From Pyrenophora tritici-repentis (lineage: Eukaryota > Ascomycota > Dothideomycetes > Pleosporales > Pleosporaceae), in contig NC_089390.1 of NCBI RefSeq assembly GCF_003171515.1, positions 6,572,001-6,636,000 on the forward strand: a DNA stretch of 64,000 nt. The letters run 5' to 3'. Numbering within the stretch: position 1 is the first letter of the stretch; the number at the start of each line of letters is the position of its first letter. Positions 1 to 11,152 of this stretch are shown here, piece by piece. Position numbers and translations under genes: made by a program. The notes beneath the pieces were generated by a model. It was not told where the DNA came from. It saw nothing but the letters and a program-made list of their open reading frames with translations, and searched no databases.

Positions 1-743
1 AGCCAGGGGTAACTGCTGCTTCGAAGACACCGAGGAAGAAGCGGATGGCGATTGCGCCGGCGTAGTTTTCCACGGCTGCGAAGCAGGAGAGTACGAGACC
101 CCACATTATGATGTTAAAGGCGGCTTTGGTGCATCAGTGGGTGCCAGTCTTTACAAAAGCAAGGAATAGCTTACAGTATTTCCCTAGCGGGAGAACTTGG
201 AGTAATCGCGTTGTAGGGTATTCCCACGCAATGTATCCAAAGTAGAACATGCTTCCGAGCCAAGAGTACTCGTCTCCCTTGAGGCCAATTCCAGATGCTA
301 GTTTGTTTTCGGAGGGAGGGAGTCGGAGTCCCATGATACTGGCGTAGGAAAGGGTCGTTTTGTCTTGGGCAACATAGTAAGTGGATGTTTAATATGAAAG
401 CTGAGATATGTCATACCAAGATAATTCAAGCCATATACAATGCACATGATCTGGACTTTGGTCAGACAGGTGTTTGATATCTAGGGTATTCCAGACTCAC
501 AGGCATCAAATGCATGTCAATCTTCCTCAAAAGCGCTCGGTTCTTCTCCTCGGTCAACTCAATGACCTGGCCTTCCATGCCCTCATACGCCTTCATCGCC
601 GCATCTGCATCGTGCGAATGCTTCAGGAGTTTCTCCTCAAGACCTTTCGGCATAACTTTCTTGATGCCCGCGCTGTTGTTCTCAACCACCGTCTCTTTCT
701 CAACGTCCGTCAATGGACTCGGTCGCTCAGTAGCAGAAGCCAT
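1..743 (-). CDS. MFS transporter, allantoate permease (Dal5) type, truncated at the window edge
   Basis: Plasma-membrane proton-coupled carrier of the anion:cation symporter branch, which takes up organic anions such as allantoate or ureidosuccinate. Exons on the minus strand: 743-501, 450-417, 363-175 and 123-<1, with donors GTGAGT, GTATGA and GTAAGC. All four join in frame. The N-terminus is a hydrophilic cytosolic tail of about 75 residues. It ends in RKIDMHLMP, followed by the family signatures YGLNYLDKTTLSYASIMGL, GDEYSWLGSMFYFGY and EYPTTRLLQVLPLGKY, and then a helix with FFLGVFEAAVTPG. Only about the first 155 residues are present; the full family length is near 500. The family is clear, but the substrate cannot be told from this part. 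Confidence 0.9.
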
Positions 744-1642
744 AGCGTTTCAATAGCGTCACCACCAGTCTATCACAATGGCAAATCTATGAGAGAGTAG
801 CAGTAGACCTGCGCCAAGTTGCCAATGGCTTTCATATAGCCTCCACAGAACCAAGTCTAATGTCAAAAACGTCAAAAGTGGAAAGCCGGCATCATAACCG
901 TCACACGCCATTGACGTGCTAGTTGATAAGAACCCTGTCCGTGTGCGATACCACCTGCACCCTGCGGGGTACAGTTCGCATTGATCCGCGGCAGGAGAAG
1001 ATAGGCCAACGGGGTAGCACGATAGGCAGTGAGACTTCCGCAATAGGAAGCTGCATTGCAGTGTCTGTGGCACGTTTGGTTCCGAAAGATCGGAGATATG
1101 CGGTGATGAGATACGGCTGTCACGATGCGCAACAAAAGCAACCGAGGAGTCAGTCTTGGCTATGCTTGTTGAGTGGAAGTGGATGGATGGGGGCAAAGCG
1201 ATGTTGGTGATGATGATGTCAAAGCTTGGTTGAGCTTATCGCGCACGGTACGATTAGACATTAAGCATGAAACCAACTCTAAAAGTTTAAAGTGATGGAC
1301 ACAGAACCAACCGCATGATATGAAATTAGGGTATGATTTTTCATGGCAAATACTGGACTAGATACTAGCGTTATACCCTATAGGTCCATGATGACACAGC
1401 TGTACAGGTGCCGTAAAACTCCAGGCCGGATCTCGGCCAATGCTGTGAACCATCCCGGGGCTCCTCATGATGCCCATATCCCAATGGTACCTAAACTCCG
1501 TACATATGCAGTTCGTAAATGCTTCCAATAACGCTCACATACTCGAAAGAAAAAGAGCAGAGGAGAAGAAGGGGTTATGCATCAGAAGAGGAATGAAGAA
1601 AACAGAATGCGCAAGTCGGTCGATGCCATCGCAATCAGATTA
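744..1642. other. intergenic: permease promoter and WOPR gene 3' end
   Basis: No open frame here has the codon texture or motifs of a gene. The left part is the 5' flank of the minus-strand permease. The right part is the 3' flank of the minus-strand WOPR gene. Confidence 0.5.
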
Positions 1643-3016
1643 CTATGACCGGACGAATACGCTATTGAGCTTGTTAAGCGCGCTGCTGTCAGCAGCAGTG
1701 CTGTTCTTGGCAAGTCTCTCCGGTGCAAGATCGCGAGGGAATCTCGTTGCAGTATTCGGACTGCGACTGCCAGAACGGCTGCCGGTCTGGTTGTCCTTGT
1801 CCTGGCTGTCACCGTTCAACAACGAACCGAGTGTCGGGAGGGGGCGCTGTGCTGCCGGGCCATTTGACTCGGGCGCGCGAGATTCTGACTTGTCGGAAGG
1901 CTCTGGCGTCGGTGGCTTGTTTGGATTTCCTGCAGCAGCAGCAGCAGCAGCACCGTTGATGGCCGGGAGTTGTGGACCTTGCTCAGGAATTGCTTGTGCG
2001 GGTGCTGGGGGAGGCGCGACTACACTAGCACGCTGGAGATGTGAATGTTGCGCTTGTTCAGCAGTAGATGGAGCGCGTGTTGAAGGCGCCATGTACTGTT
2101 GAGCCGCCGCGTGTGCAGCGTGGGCAGCATGCGCGGCGTAGGCAGGGTGCTGCATCAGCATTGGGTGATGGGCTTGGGGGGCGTGAGGATGTTGCGGTGG
2201 GCGATCGTAGACGTGCGCTTGTGGATGATATTGAGGCTGTGCATAGATGAGGCCGGGGTAGAAGTAGGGATGTTGCGGATAGTACGGATGCAGCGGTGAG
2301 GTGCCGTTGGGCGGAGTCGGTGGGTATACAGGGACGGCGTACATTGGCGCAACGGGTCCGCCGCGCGTATATGGTGAAGACGGTGGCATGCTGTGTCCAG
2401 GTGCGCTGTATGGTGAACCAGGCATTGGGCCGCGGGTGACGGCAGGCACGGTCTGGGTCTCGTTGACTGCTGACTCTGGATACATGTTCTTTGGTGGGCG
2501 GATGTGTCGCAGTTGCGCGTCGTTGGCCGGTTGCGGGAGGTTGTTGGAATTTGATCGCGAGTAGTAGCTGATGAGGTGGAGGTGCTGTCCGCTCTGTGTG
2601 GTGATGCTGAAAGACTGCTTCATCAGGCCGTCTGGCTTGTACCTGTATCCATCTGGTCCCTCGCCTTCTGAGTCTCCGTTTGATGAGCCGTCGGGTGACT
2701 TTCCTGACGCCCTCTTGGCTACCGGAGCTGCCGGTACTGCGCTTCCTCCCCTCTTGCCTTCCATCTCTCGGTACGTGAGGAAGCTACCTGATACGCGACT
2801 CGCACTCCATGACTTTCCGTCAGTCCACCGCCTCATGCCAGCCTCGCGCTCGTCCCATACGAATACTGAGCCAGACTTGATTTGCTGGCGCTCTTTCTCT
2901 GACAGGCGACGCTGAACTCGCGGTAATATTCCAATACGGCAGGCCTCGAACAGAATGATGGCATCATTGGGCGTGCGAACGTGTCCGTGGTAGGTCTCCA
3001 TTGTGATAGGGCTCAT
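1643..3016 (-). CDS. Gti1/Pac2 family WOPR-domain transcription factor
   Basis: Single exon, 457 residues. The WOPR domain occupies about residues 6-155 in two halves. The first has YHGHVRTPNDAIILFEACR and RRWTDGKSWSASR (about 62-74), and the second DGLMKQSFSITTQSGQHLH. The sequence SASRVSGSFLTYREMEGKRG matches the Gti1/Pac2 branch rather than the Wor1/Ryp1/Sge1 branch, which has a different linker. The C-terminal two thirds is low complexity: Pro/Tyr/His-rich with poly-Ala runs, one from a GCA repeat at 1,932-1,952, as in other fungal members. WOPR proteins bind DNA and control morphogenesis, conidiation and virulence programmes; Gti1 of fission yeast acts on gluconate uptake and Pac2 on mating. 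The initiator at 3,016 precedes a second ATG five codons later, and either could be used. Family confident, role inferred. Confidence 0.93.
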   Translation of the reverse strand: MSPITMETYHGHVRTPNDAIILFEACRIGILPRVQRRLSEKERQQIKSGSVFVWDEREAGMRRWTDGKSWSASRVSGSFLTYREMEGKRGGSAVPAAPVAKRASGKSPDGSSNGDSEGEGPDGYRYKPDGLMKQSFSITTQSGQHLHLISYYSRSNSNNLPQPANDAQLRHIRPPKNMYPESAVNETQTVPAVTRGPMPGSPYSAPGHSMPPSSPYTRGGPVAPMYAVPVYPPTPPNGTSPLHPYYPQHPYFYPGLIYAQPQYHPQAHVYDRPPQHPHAPQAHHPMLMQHPAYAAHAAHAAHAAAQQYMAPSTRAPSTAEQAQHSHLQRASVVAPPPAPAQAIPEQGPQLPAINGAAAAAAAGNPNKPPTPEPSDKSESRAPESNGPAAQRPLPTLGSLLNGDSQDKDNQTGSRSGSRSPNTATRFPRDLAPERLAKNSTAADSSALNKLNSVFVRS

Positions 3017-6000
3017 GTGTAGAAGATGGGTGACGGTTGTAGTAATAGCAGCAACCGTAGTATTTGGTTTTGGTAGCGTAAGGAGATTACAAGGTCAATG
3101 CCTCATTGGGTGTCTAAGGCTTGTGTTAGCCGAAGCATATCCACATTATGGTGCGGCGGGGCGGGCGCCAAAGAAAAGCAATTGTTGTGACCTCCTTGTG
3201 GGGACAAGAAAATTGTGCTGTTATAATAATCTTACAAAGCGTGCTGCGCGACTGTCGTAGTCGCCGAGAAGGATGACATGTATGCAGGGGTTTCCGGCAA
3301 GCTCGGAAAAGTAAGAGTGCGCATGATGTTGGCTGAGCATGGCATACGACCGAACGGCAGGCCGGTGATGACACGAGGAAAGCGAGTCGGAGACACAAAC
3401 AGAAATAAAGGCAACTCACGAGAGGATGTGTGACTGTGACGAGATGGGTCGATGCAAGCAAACACGACGGGTATATGTGGGGTGTAGTAAGTTAGGCAGA
3501 CTCGAGCGAGTGTTCCTATAAGGAAAGCAAGGCGGTGGGCAGCGCTGGGGATGGTGGCCGGGAAGGATGGTTCGGGGCGCAAAAGTTTACAAAAGGCATG
3601 AGCAGTCATCTGCCCTCATGTACTCGGGCGGGCGGTGCAGGCTTGGGACCCAGGATTTCCAGGAATGTCTTTTGGCCCTTTCTCGGCGCTGGGGTGGTGC
3701 TTCTTGATCGCCGCCGAGACGTGGAGTGGCGTCTGATAGCGAAATAAGGCCCACAAGCAGCCGCGACAAGCTTTGTACCGACCCCGGCTCGCTGTAGCTG
3801 CTCACTGGCCGTCCGTTCCAGCGGTGCCGCCGTCGACGGCCTATACGCTGCATGGACGGACATAGCCATAGAATTTCTCGGTAGCAGTGACTGCCAAGAT
3901 ACAGACTCCCCACCTGGACATGCTACGTTGTACGTTGTGCCTTGCCCACCTGAGTTGCAATCGTGATGATTAGCGGCATGCCCAGTACGCCGCAGCGCCC
4001 AGCGGCGTTGGTCGCCATCAGCCAAGCTTTGTGTGCCGGACAACTCTAAACAAATCTTTATTTTCGACAAGCCTTCGATGCCTTGGCGGGCCCACTTGCA
4101 CCCCAGCTCTGACACCTCCCAAGGCTTCGCTATGTGGTACAGCCCGTCCGTCAGTTGTCCTGCTTGGCTGTCGCTGGCGCCTCTACATTCATTGTACCAA
4201 GCAGAGCCAAGGCGTAGCAAAAAGTCCGTGTGGGCGCGGAGCCCTCCTGCACCACTCTACCGCAGTCATGGCATACTTGGCCCCTGGCCCAAGTCTCTAC
4301 ACAATACTTGTCCACGCTACTGCCCCTCTCGGCGGCCTTGGAGACGGGCATTTCGTTTGGCCCCAATTCCCAGTCCTGGAGCTGACGGCTGCGGAAGAAA
4401 GGAGCTTCCTCGGTTCCGGGTAAGAATAACACGGTAGTCGTGTCTTCACCCTCCAAGACAGCTGCAAACAGCTAGCCAGCCCTGGCGCTCAGCTTGTGCA
4501 ACAGGCGTCTGCTCAGCTCCACAGCAACGTAATTCAGTGCTTGCTACTTCTCAGCCCATTCGCCTAGCCGCTCGGCCACGAGTTTTGATTAAGCCTGGTG
4601 TCAATCGTTTAAGCTTACCTCCGTGCGTACTACGGCGATCCGAGCTATCCAGGCCGATGGTATCACAAGACCGTGGCACACCCGCCTCCACCAAGGAGAA
4701 GTGGCCGTCGGAGCTCGTCACGATTCCCGCTTCCAAGCTCACCCTTTGTTTTCGTCCGCAGCGTTCCGCCAGCCGCCAACTTGCCAGCTCACCTGGTTGC
4801 AACCCGCCATGAGACATTGCCAAGGTTACAAACATGTTTGTCCCACCAGGAAAAACTAGGCAGCACATCATTGTACCCGCCGGACCCGTCCACCAAACCA
4901 TTTGTGTCTAGGAACCGCACACTGCCAAAGCCAGCAGACTACGGCACTTTACCTTCTGTAACATGGCACCGGTCCAGGCATCCTTGCTCTCCTAGCTGCC
5001 CGAGAGAGACAAAGGGCCGAGTCGGACATGATTGGCGCAGGTCATTTTCAGTCCTGCCAAGCAGTAAAGAGCATCTGTTTTGAGAACTAGCCAAGTCTTG
5101 TCCAGCTCCACGCTCATGGCAACGGCCGCTTCTTCTCTTATCAGCAAATTCGGTCCAAAGCCGCGTCATCCGACTTGTCATGTCCGCCCAGCGTTGGCTT
5201 CTCCACACTCCAATCCGCATGTTTCGCATTAGGAAATCAGGATTTCACCCGTTCCACAACACGCCTACTTCTTGACCCTCTTAGCACACTTGGTATCACG
5301 CTTCTGCCCGACAACTGCCGCTCTCCGTTGTCGCTGAATGCACAGTACGCCGTGTAGGTAGGTATCAACACGAGCTTTCCAGTCGACTCACTTACATCTG
5401 CAAGGTGGAAGATAAGGTTGGCGCAACACTTAAGCATAATTTCTGACCCGCCGCTCAACCCTGGGATTTGGCCAACCGCACCCTCCCAAACCAGCAATGA
5501 TCAGCTGGTCGACAACCTAGGTAGTAAGCACGCAACAGCAAGTCCACACTACATCCACTAGGTGGCGATGCAATGTGTCCCCTTGCGACTTTCGCCTGCT
5601 ACTGCCTCTTTGTGCCTGATGCCATCTGCCGTTGCGAATGCGAAGGTCATGGGCTAGTATTAGGTCCACGTGCTGTGTACCACCAGTCCAGAACTACGCC
5701 ATCGGATTGCCGCACCGTGCCATAGCAAGCCCCTAGCCCCCCAACTTGAGGGGTTGCCCGGAACCGATGGAAAAATTAAGGTAGGCCAAGCAATGGCGTT
5801 GGCCCGATAGCGCCCGATCGTACTAGCATAGTATCCTCGATGAGCCGACAATTCCTCTCAACTCCTCCTGACGGCTCAATTTATCCGTATAGCCCAGAGT
5901 GCTGCCTTTTCCCTATGCAACACATGTCCATTGTAGTGCCGAGATGCGGACTCGCGTTGTGGTCACCAAGGCTGTTTGATTGGCGCCGATCGCTAATTTG

Positions 6001-7312
6001 CAGCACCGACCGTTGTGGGTGTATACCAAGCTCTCCGCCTCTCAACGCGCCAAGCCTCCTATAGTGAATTGATGAGGCTTGCGGCACAGGCTGATAAGCT
6101 ATCTGTTCTTCTTCTTCTTCTTCTTCTTCTTCTTCTTCTTCTTCTTCTTCTTCTTCTTCTTCTTCTTCTTCGCCCCCCAACCATGCAGTAGTAATATGGA
6201 TCACACCTCAACACCTGCCTGCATTAAACACCCTCCGACATCCGTAAGCAGGGACGTCGCCGATAGAGAGAGGCTCTGCAGTACCAGATACCAGATAGGC
6301 CCTGCATGCGCCACATAAGCTTTACGGACCGGCGTTTCGCATGATCTGCAAAGTATGTCGTATACCAGGGTCTCCCACTAGAATTTACTCCGCGCATGTA
6401 TTGTTTGTTCCAACCAGCTCACGGCTCACCTCAGCCAAACTTCCCGACCAGCTCACCCAGCAGGCAGCAATCTGCCGATTCCATTCTGACTGCTGTAACC
6501 AGGAAACTCGCGCGCGTGCATAAGCTCAATTCTTTCGTACTTATGATACTCCGACAGTCCGTATTCCCGCTCCGCATGCTGACAACCCTTGCGCCGAAAC
6601 CAAGCCTGTTTGACTCGTCGATCAGTCCTTGAGCACATCATCAGCGGACCACGTTTCATATTCTGACGGCATTTGGCGGAACCATGGGCGGAGGGCGGAG
6701 AGCCTGAAACATGCTCGATGAACAACACCGCTCCGCCTGGATATGTTTGCGAGTAATGTGCACGTGATCATGCTATACGGTAGTTGACGTCGGCTGTTTC
6801 GTACGTGGCTTGCGTATCACTCTCCGCACGTATCCCCATGGGGACGGCTGTCTTGTATCATGTGCGTTGGAATCGGTGACTGCACTTCCAGACGCGCGTA
6901 TGTGCTGCTGTAGTCACAGCATTCTGCCGTCATTTGCGTCATATATCAAAGCTCTATCCGAGCCATACTTGCGACGCGCTATTACCAAACTCGCAAGCAT
7001 CATCTCGCTCGGTCTGTATCTAAGTATGACACAGGCAAATACCAAGCCTTCCAAGCAGATGTCTCCCTTTGCTTTAACCAACAAGAAAAAGGGATAATGA
7101 TGCCAGGACGGAGAATAATCCGACCCGGGACCCCCAAGCTCTCCCTCCACACCAAGATCTCTCGCCAATCTCTTAGACGGAACTCTTGGAACCCAATCTA
7201 ACCCGTGCGACCTCAAAATTCAATCTACCCGATCAATCCCTTCTCATCCGGCGTCCCCGTCCCTGATGCTTATCCTCTCTCTCTATTCCCTCACTGCCTC
7301 CAACATCCGTAT
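3017..7312. other. 4.3 kb gene-free region upstream of the WOPR gene
   Basis: Only short frames on both strands, none with a recognisable motif. It contains the (TTC)22 tract listed separately. Regulators of this class often have long promoters and 5' leaders, so much of the left part may be control region or untranslated leader of the WOPR gene. That is inference. Confidence 0.5.
6106..6171. repeat. (TTC)22 trinucleotide microsatellite
   Basis: Uninterrupted TTC/GAA repeat, 66 bp, in non-coding DNA. Frames crossing it read poly-Phe or poly-Glu and are artefacts of the repeat. Confidence 0.97.
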
Positions 7313-7954
7313 CTACAGATCCGCAAGATCCGCATCCGTACAAGGCCCCTCGTGCACCAAAGTATGCTCAGGCACCTTGTTGCCCGCCACGGGAAACTGC
7401 GCAATAAGCGTGCGTTGCAGGCCCGGAAACGTGGTGACGTGGCCCTTGTGCGCGACTTGTTTGACGTCGGCTGCAAGGAGCATGCCGTAGCGGCCGCCCG
7501 TGATGTAGACTTCGTTCAGATGGTTCGGCAGACCCGAGTCGGGGGTGCGAACGTAGGCGAGGCCGGAGAGGAAGATTGTGTATCTTGGTTGGTTTAGATT
7601 GTTTTCATGGCCGTCCTCATTTCAAGATGGGTTGGGCAGAGAAATGAGGCGTGGAGGAATGGGAGAAATCACAGACACGTACTGTATTCTGGGCGCATTA
7701 GATAGCGTCCCTGTCGTCGTGTTCGGCGGAATTATCCCTAATCTCGCTTGGGTGAAGGCGTCGCCGAGGGCGTAGTTTACACCGCCGCCTCCTAGGACGG
7801 GCGCGGCGGTTAGCTGCCAGCATTCGAGGCGTGAGGCGTTGTTTGCGGCTGTTAGGGCTGTGATGTTGAATAAGCTGGTAGATGGTGTTGTGGTTGCTTC
7901 GCCGAAGAGGGATAGGGCTGAGCCTAGTTCGGGCAGTTGGTTGAAGAACTTCAT
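7313..7954 (-). CDS. small cupin-like protein of unknown function
   Basis: Two exons, 7,954-7,683 and 7,583-7,313, with a 99-bp intron (donor GTACGT) that joins cleanly into 180 residues. The family is known to me from filamentous fungi as small proteins with an ECWQL motif near the N-terminus. Here ECWQLTAAPVLGGGG is followed by a Gly/Asn-rich loop, IFLSGLAYVRTPD, and a late TGGRYGMLLAADVKQVAHKG segment. These short alternating strands look like a single cupin-type beta barrel. The N-terminus (MKFFNQLPELGSAL) is too weakly hydrophobic for a confident signal peptide. A longer in-frame start at 8,029 adds 25 polar residues and I consider it less likely. The function is not established; the fold is inferred. 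Confidence 0.75.
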
Positions 7955-9472
7955 TGTAGATATGTGTGCGTTTGGTTTGTCATGGGATGGGGAGGGTTGT
8001 ATAGCTTTATTGTAGCTTTTCCATCCCAAGTATGCTCCGGATGCTTAGTGGTGTCGGTTTATACATCCGACCTTTTTTCTTTCCCCAGACCGGACATGGG
8101 AAACCCACCCCTCAACACTATCTGTCATCCTTACTCCACGGCATATTACCCCCGTCCACACCCAGTCTCACCCAAACCCCACATCCTCCGTCTCCTTCTT
8201 CTTCAACAGCACTCACGCACACCGAACCCTCCCTCCCTTGCTTCACTTTCTACCCGAACGAAAATGAAATCCCATCGGTTACACTCCGGCATACATCTCA
8301 CGTCATACCGCCGAGATATCTCGACTTCGATCGCAAGCTGTGGTGGTTTACGGGTGTAATCGAGTGATCGTGATCGGGATATTAATGTGGGCTCGGGGTA
8401 TATATCAGGCTTACTGTACCTGGGTGGTAGGTCCGAATACGTAAGTACGGTGCTCAGCTTGCGGTTGTCGTGGTGATGGGTGACGCGATGCGATCTGCAG
8501 AGGTGGTGGTAGTTTGGGATATGGGGTTTTGGTGGGTTGTACGCTATCGTCTTTTGGGCGGGAGAATTGCTTTTTCTCAACGTCATGGAGCGACAGGCAG
8601 AATTGTCGCGTCTTCGCTGTTTGACATGGCTTCGATTATACTTGTTTTGCAATACTACTTCCTAACTTGTCGGCACCTACATATATGTACCCGAACTACA
8701 TGGTTTTTCTTTCCATGTGGGAAGACGGATTTGTTCGCAGGCATCATTGGGGGATGGACAGATGTGAGGTGTCAAAGGCGGGGCATAGTTAGAGCTAGTC
8801 ACGATCGACGATGAGGATCAGGATGATGCTTTTTTTTTGTTGGAATAGGACCGTAGAGTGTTTATAGGAGGTGGATATGTGGAATCGGACCACTGAGGAA
8901 AGTTGTAATTGGGGTACGATAAGCATAGTAAACTACAACAGTTTCTTGCATTTTTCTACATCTGGGATCTACTCAAAACTTGGGAAAGCCTATTTGGCTT
9001 AATTCAGGCCATTGTTAGTCTATCAGATGGCACAGGGAGCTGAGTCGGCATCAGTGTTGGAACAAAGGCAGAGTCAAAGAGCAATAATTGCATAGTAAGG
9101 GCAGGGTCAATGTTCAGGTACGAAGAGGAAGATGGAAATATATAGCAGCACAGCCACAAGTGGAGTAACAGTCAAAACATGCAGAATGAAATAGTGCTAT
9201 TAAGAGATGCGCTATCAGGACAGCGGCGTTGAACACGGTGGGCTATGGAAGAACATCTCCTATCACCTGGACGAATAGAATCCCCCACATATCCCAGACA
9301 CAGGTCATCGAGGAATCTTGTAGGGCGTCGCTTGTCTCGTATCATCTCGGGGAATCATACAGCCTTGTACTGGGTGGTTCCAGGACATAGTGATCTTGGT
9401 CAGGATCAATTGACGTTTCCTAAAGGCCATTGTTAGCTGAGTATCGCTTGTAGTTGAAGGGTAGACTTACTT
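7955..9472. other. intergenic, no gene seen
   Basis: Upstream flank of the cupin-like gene and 3' flank of the repeat precursor, both minus strand. Several short frames at 8,030-8,650 lack motifs and overlap each other on both strands. Nothing else is supported. Confidence 0.5.
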
Positions 9473-10490
9473 CTACTGGGGGATCGCGTCGGCGAGGGTG
9501 GTGCCAGGTGCTGCTACAACTGGCGCGACAACGCCGTCGATGACTTGGGGAGCAACTGGAATGCTGTCGATACCGCGCTTAACAACGTTGCCAGCGCCAC
9601 CAACGACAGAGCCGGGGACCGTCTCCACGCTGGAGAGAGTGTTGCCAACAACGGGGAGGTCACGCTTAACAATGTTGCCAGCGCCACCAACGACAGAGCC
9701 GGGGACCGTCTCTACGCTGGAGAGAGTGTCGCCAACAACGGGAGGTCACGCTTAACAATGTTGCCAGCGCCACCAACGACAGAGCCGGGGACCGTCTCTA
9801 CGCTGGAGAGAGTGTCGCCAACAACGGGGAGGTCACGCTTAACAATGTTGCCAGCGCCACCAACGACAGAGCCGGGGACCGTCTCTACGCTGGAGAGAGT
9901 GTCGCCAACAACGGGGAGGTCACGCTTAACAATGTTGCCAGCGCCACCAACGACAGAGCCGGGGACCGTCTCCACGCTGGAGAGAGTGTCGCCAACAACG
10001 GGGAGGTCGCGCTTAACAATGTTGCCAGCGCCACCAACGACAGAGCCGGGGACCGTCTCCACGCTGGAGAGAGTGTCGCCAACAACGGGGAGGTCGCGCT
10101 TAACAATGTTGCCAGCGCCACCAACGACAGAGCCGGGGACCGTCTCCACGCTGGAGAGAGTGTCGCCAACAACGGGGAGGTCGCGTGAAATCACGTTGCC
10201 AGCAGTGCCGACGACCTTTCCGGGAACACCACCGACCTTCTCAGCAGCGGTTGGGACATCGCCTACAATTGGCGCATCGCGCTGAAGCACACCGGATGCT
10301 CCATTGACAACCGCACCGGGAACAGTAACGACCTTGCCAACTGTTCCTGCGACATCTTGGCCTGCAACATCGCGCCTCTCAAAGCTACAAATATTAGAAA
10401 TGCAGTGATGGTGAGAAAGAAAACTTACTCGACTGGAAGAGCAGCTGCGAAAGCGCAAGAGACGAAACCGAGTGTCTGAATGAATCTCAT
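9473..10490 (-). CDS. secretory repeat precursor with Lys-Arg-linked 29-residue units (Kex2-type), frameshifted
   Basis: Exon 1 is 10,490-10,429 and exon 2 is 10,384-9,473, separated by a 44-bp intron (donor GTAAGT). The protein opens with a signal peptide (MRFIQTLGFVSCAFAAALP). Two diverged units beginning RRD and QRD follow, then seven nearly identical 29-residue units beginning KRDLPVVGDTLSSVETVPG and ending GGAGNIV. A short tail after KRG closes the protein. KR and RR are classic sites for the Golgi protease Kex2, so cleavage would release multiple copies of one Val/Gly-rich peptide of about 27 residues. One unit has GGG instead of GGGG at 9,740-9,742. This shifts the frame, so the gene as sequenced stops at 9,712, while the downstream frame continues to 9,473. 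The full design would be about 324 residues. Function unknown: secreted peptide, surface or repellent-like coat, or signalling peptide. Confidence 0.8.
9590..10188. repeat. seven tandem 87-bp units inside the precursor gene
   Basis: Direct tandem repeat with an 87-bp period, almost identical between copies. Diagnostic differences fall in blocks: the middle three copies share TCTACG and GTCACG, and the three highest-coordinate copies share TCCACG and GTCGCG. This is the pattern expected from local duplication or unequal exchange. The lowest-coordinate copy carries a variant (GTTGCC) that changes Asp to Asn. Confidence 0.95.
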
Positions 10491-11152
10491 GATTGTAAAA
10501 GAGTGTAATAGCTTGCGATTTCGAAGTCGTTTGCTGTAATGGATCGGTATAGATTGAGATATTAGAAGAAGATTGAATGAGTGAATGAGCGAATGACTGA
10601 ACTCGTGTCCAACTGGTGAGAGCGCTGTGAGGCTGAATATAAGCACTTTCTGGATGAAGCGATTATCAGGGGCATGGTAGATCTCTCCTTCCTTGAGGTT
10701 TTGAAAATCTCCGTCTCACTGCCGTTACCTACAGTCGATCGCGACGAACGGGATTGTTAGCCGAGAGTCAGGGCAGCTGTCAGCACGAGTTCAGAGCTGA
10801 TCGGCCATCAAGGCTCCGTACATGAGCGCTGTTGGTCGATGAGTGGGGAAATCTCATCAAACGCATGCCTATCACTTCACATTTATCGTTGGTGTTGAAA
10901 TATGCGCCAGCAAGATATGAAGTTTTTTCGCTGGGTGGATGGAGACGTGTGAAAAGGGGAAATAAAGCTCAAGAGGGAGTTCGTGTATTGTCTGATTTGG
11001 ACATGGCGCCAATAATGGCATCCGACGTCATAACCTTAATTTGGTAAGCACGTGGTCAGGGACTTGCCGTAGAAGCTTGGTCATGTTCTCTAGTACGTGC
11101 ATCTTCGTACTTCGGCTCGTGTACCGTTAGAAAACACTTGAAGTGGAGGTGA
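10491..11152. other. intergenic, promoter side of the repeat precursor
   Basis: No coding frame supported. The left end is the 5' flank of the minus-strand precursor. The rest shows nothing I recognise. Confidence 0.45.

Noticed and set aside
6079..6318. Poly-Phe and poly-Glu proteins at the TTC tract
   Set aside because: Produced only by the microsatellite; the flanking residues show no coding texture.
9590..10188. CRISPR array
   Set aside because: The 87-bp units are contiguous, with no unique spacers, and encode protein; this is a eukaryotic nuclear locus.
9545..10285. Long plus-strand frames across the 87-bp repeats
   Set aside because: They are antisense to the minus-strand precursor, which has a signal peptide, an intron with good splice sites and dibasic sites. 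The plus-strand reading has none of these; repeats simply keep several frames open.
9473..10490. Ustiloxin/asperipin-type dikaritin cluster
   Set aside because: The repeated unit has no Tyr-containing core, and no UstYa-like oxidase, tyrosinase or Kex2-linked neighbour is present.
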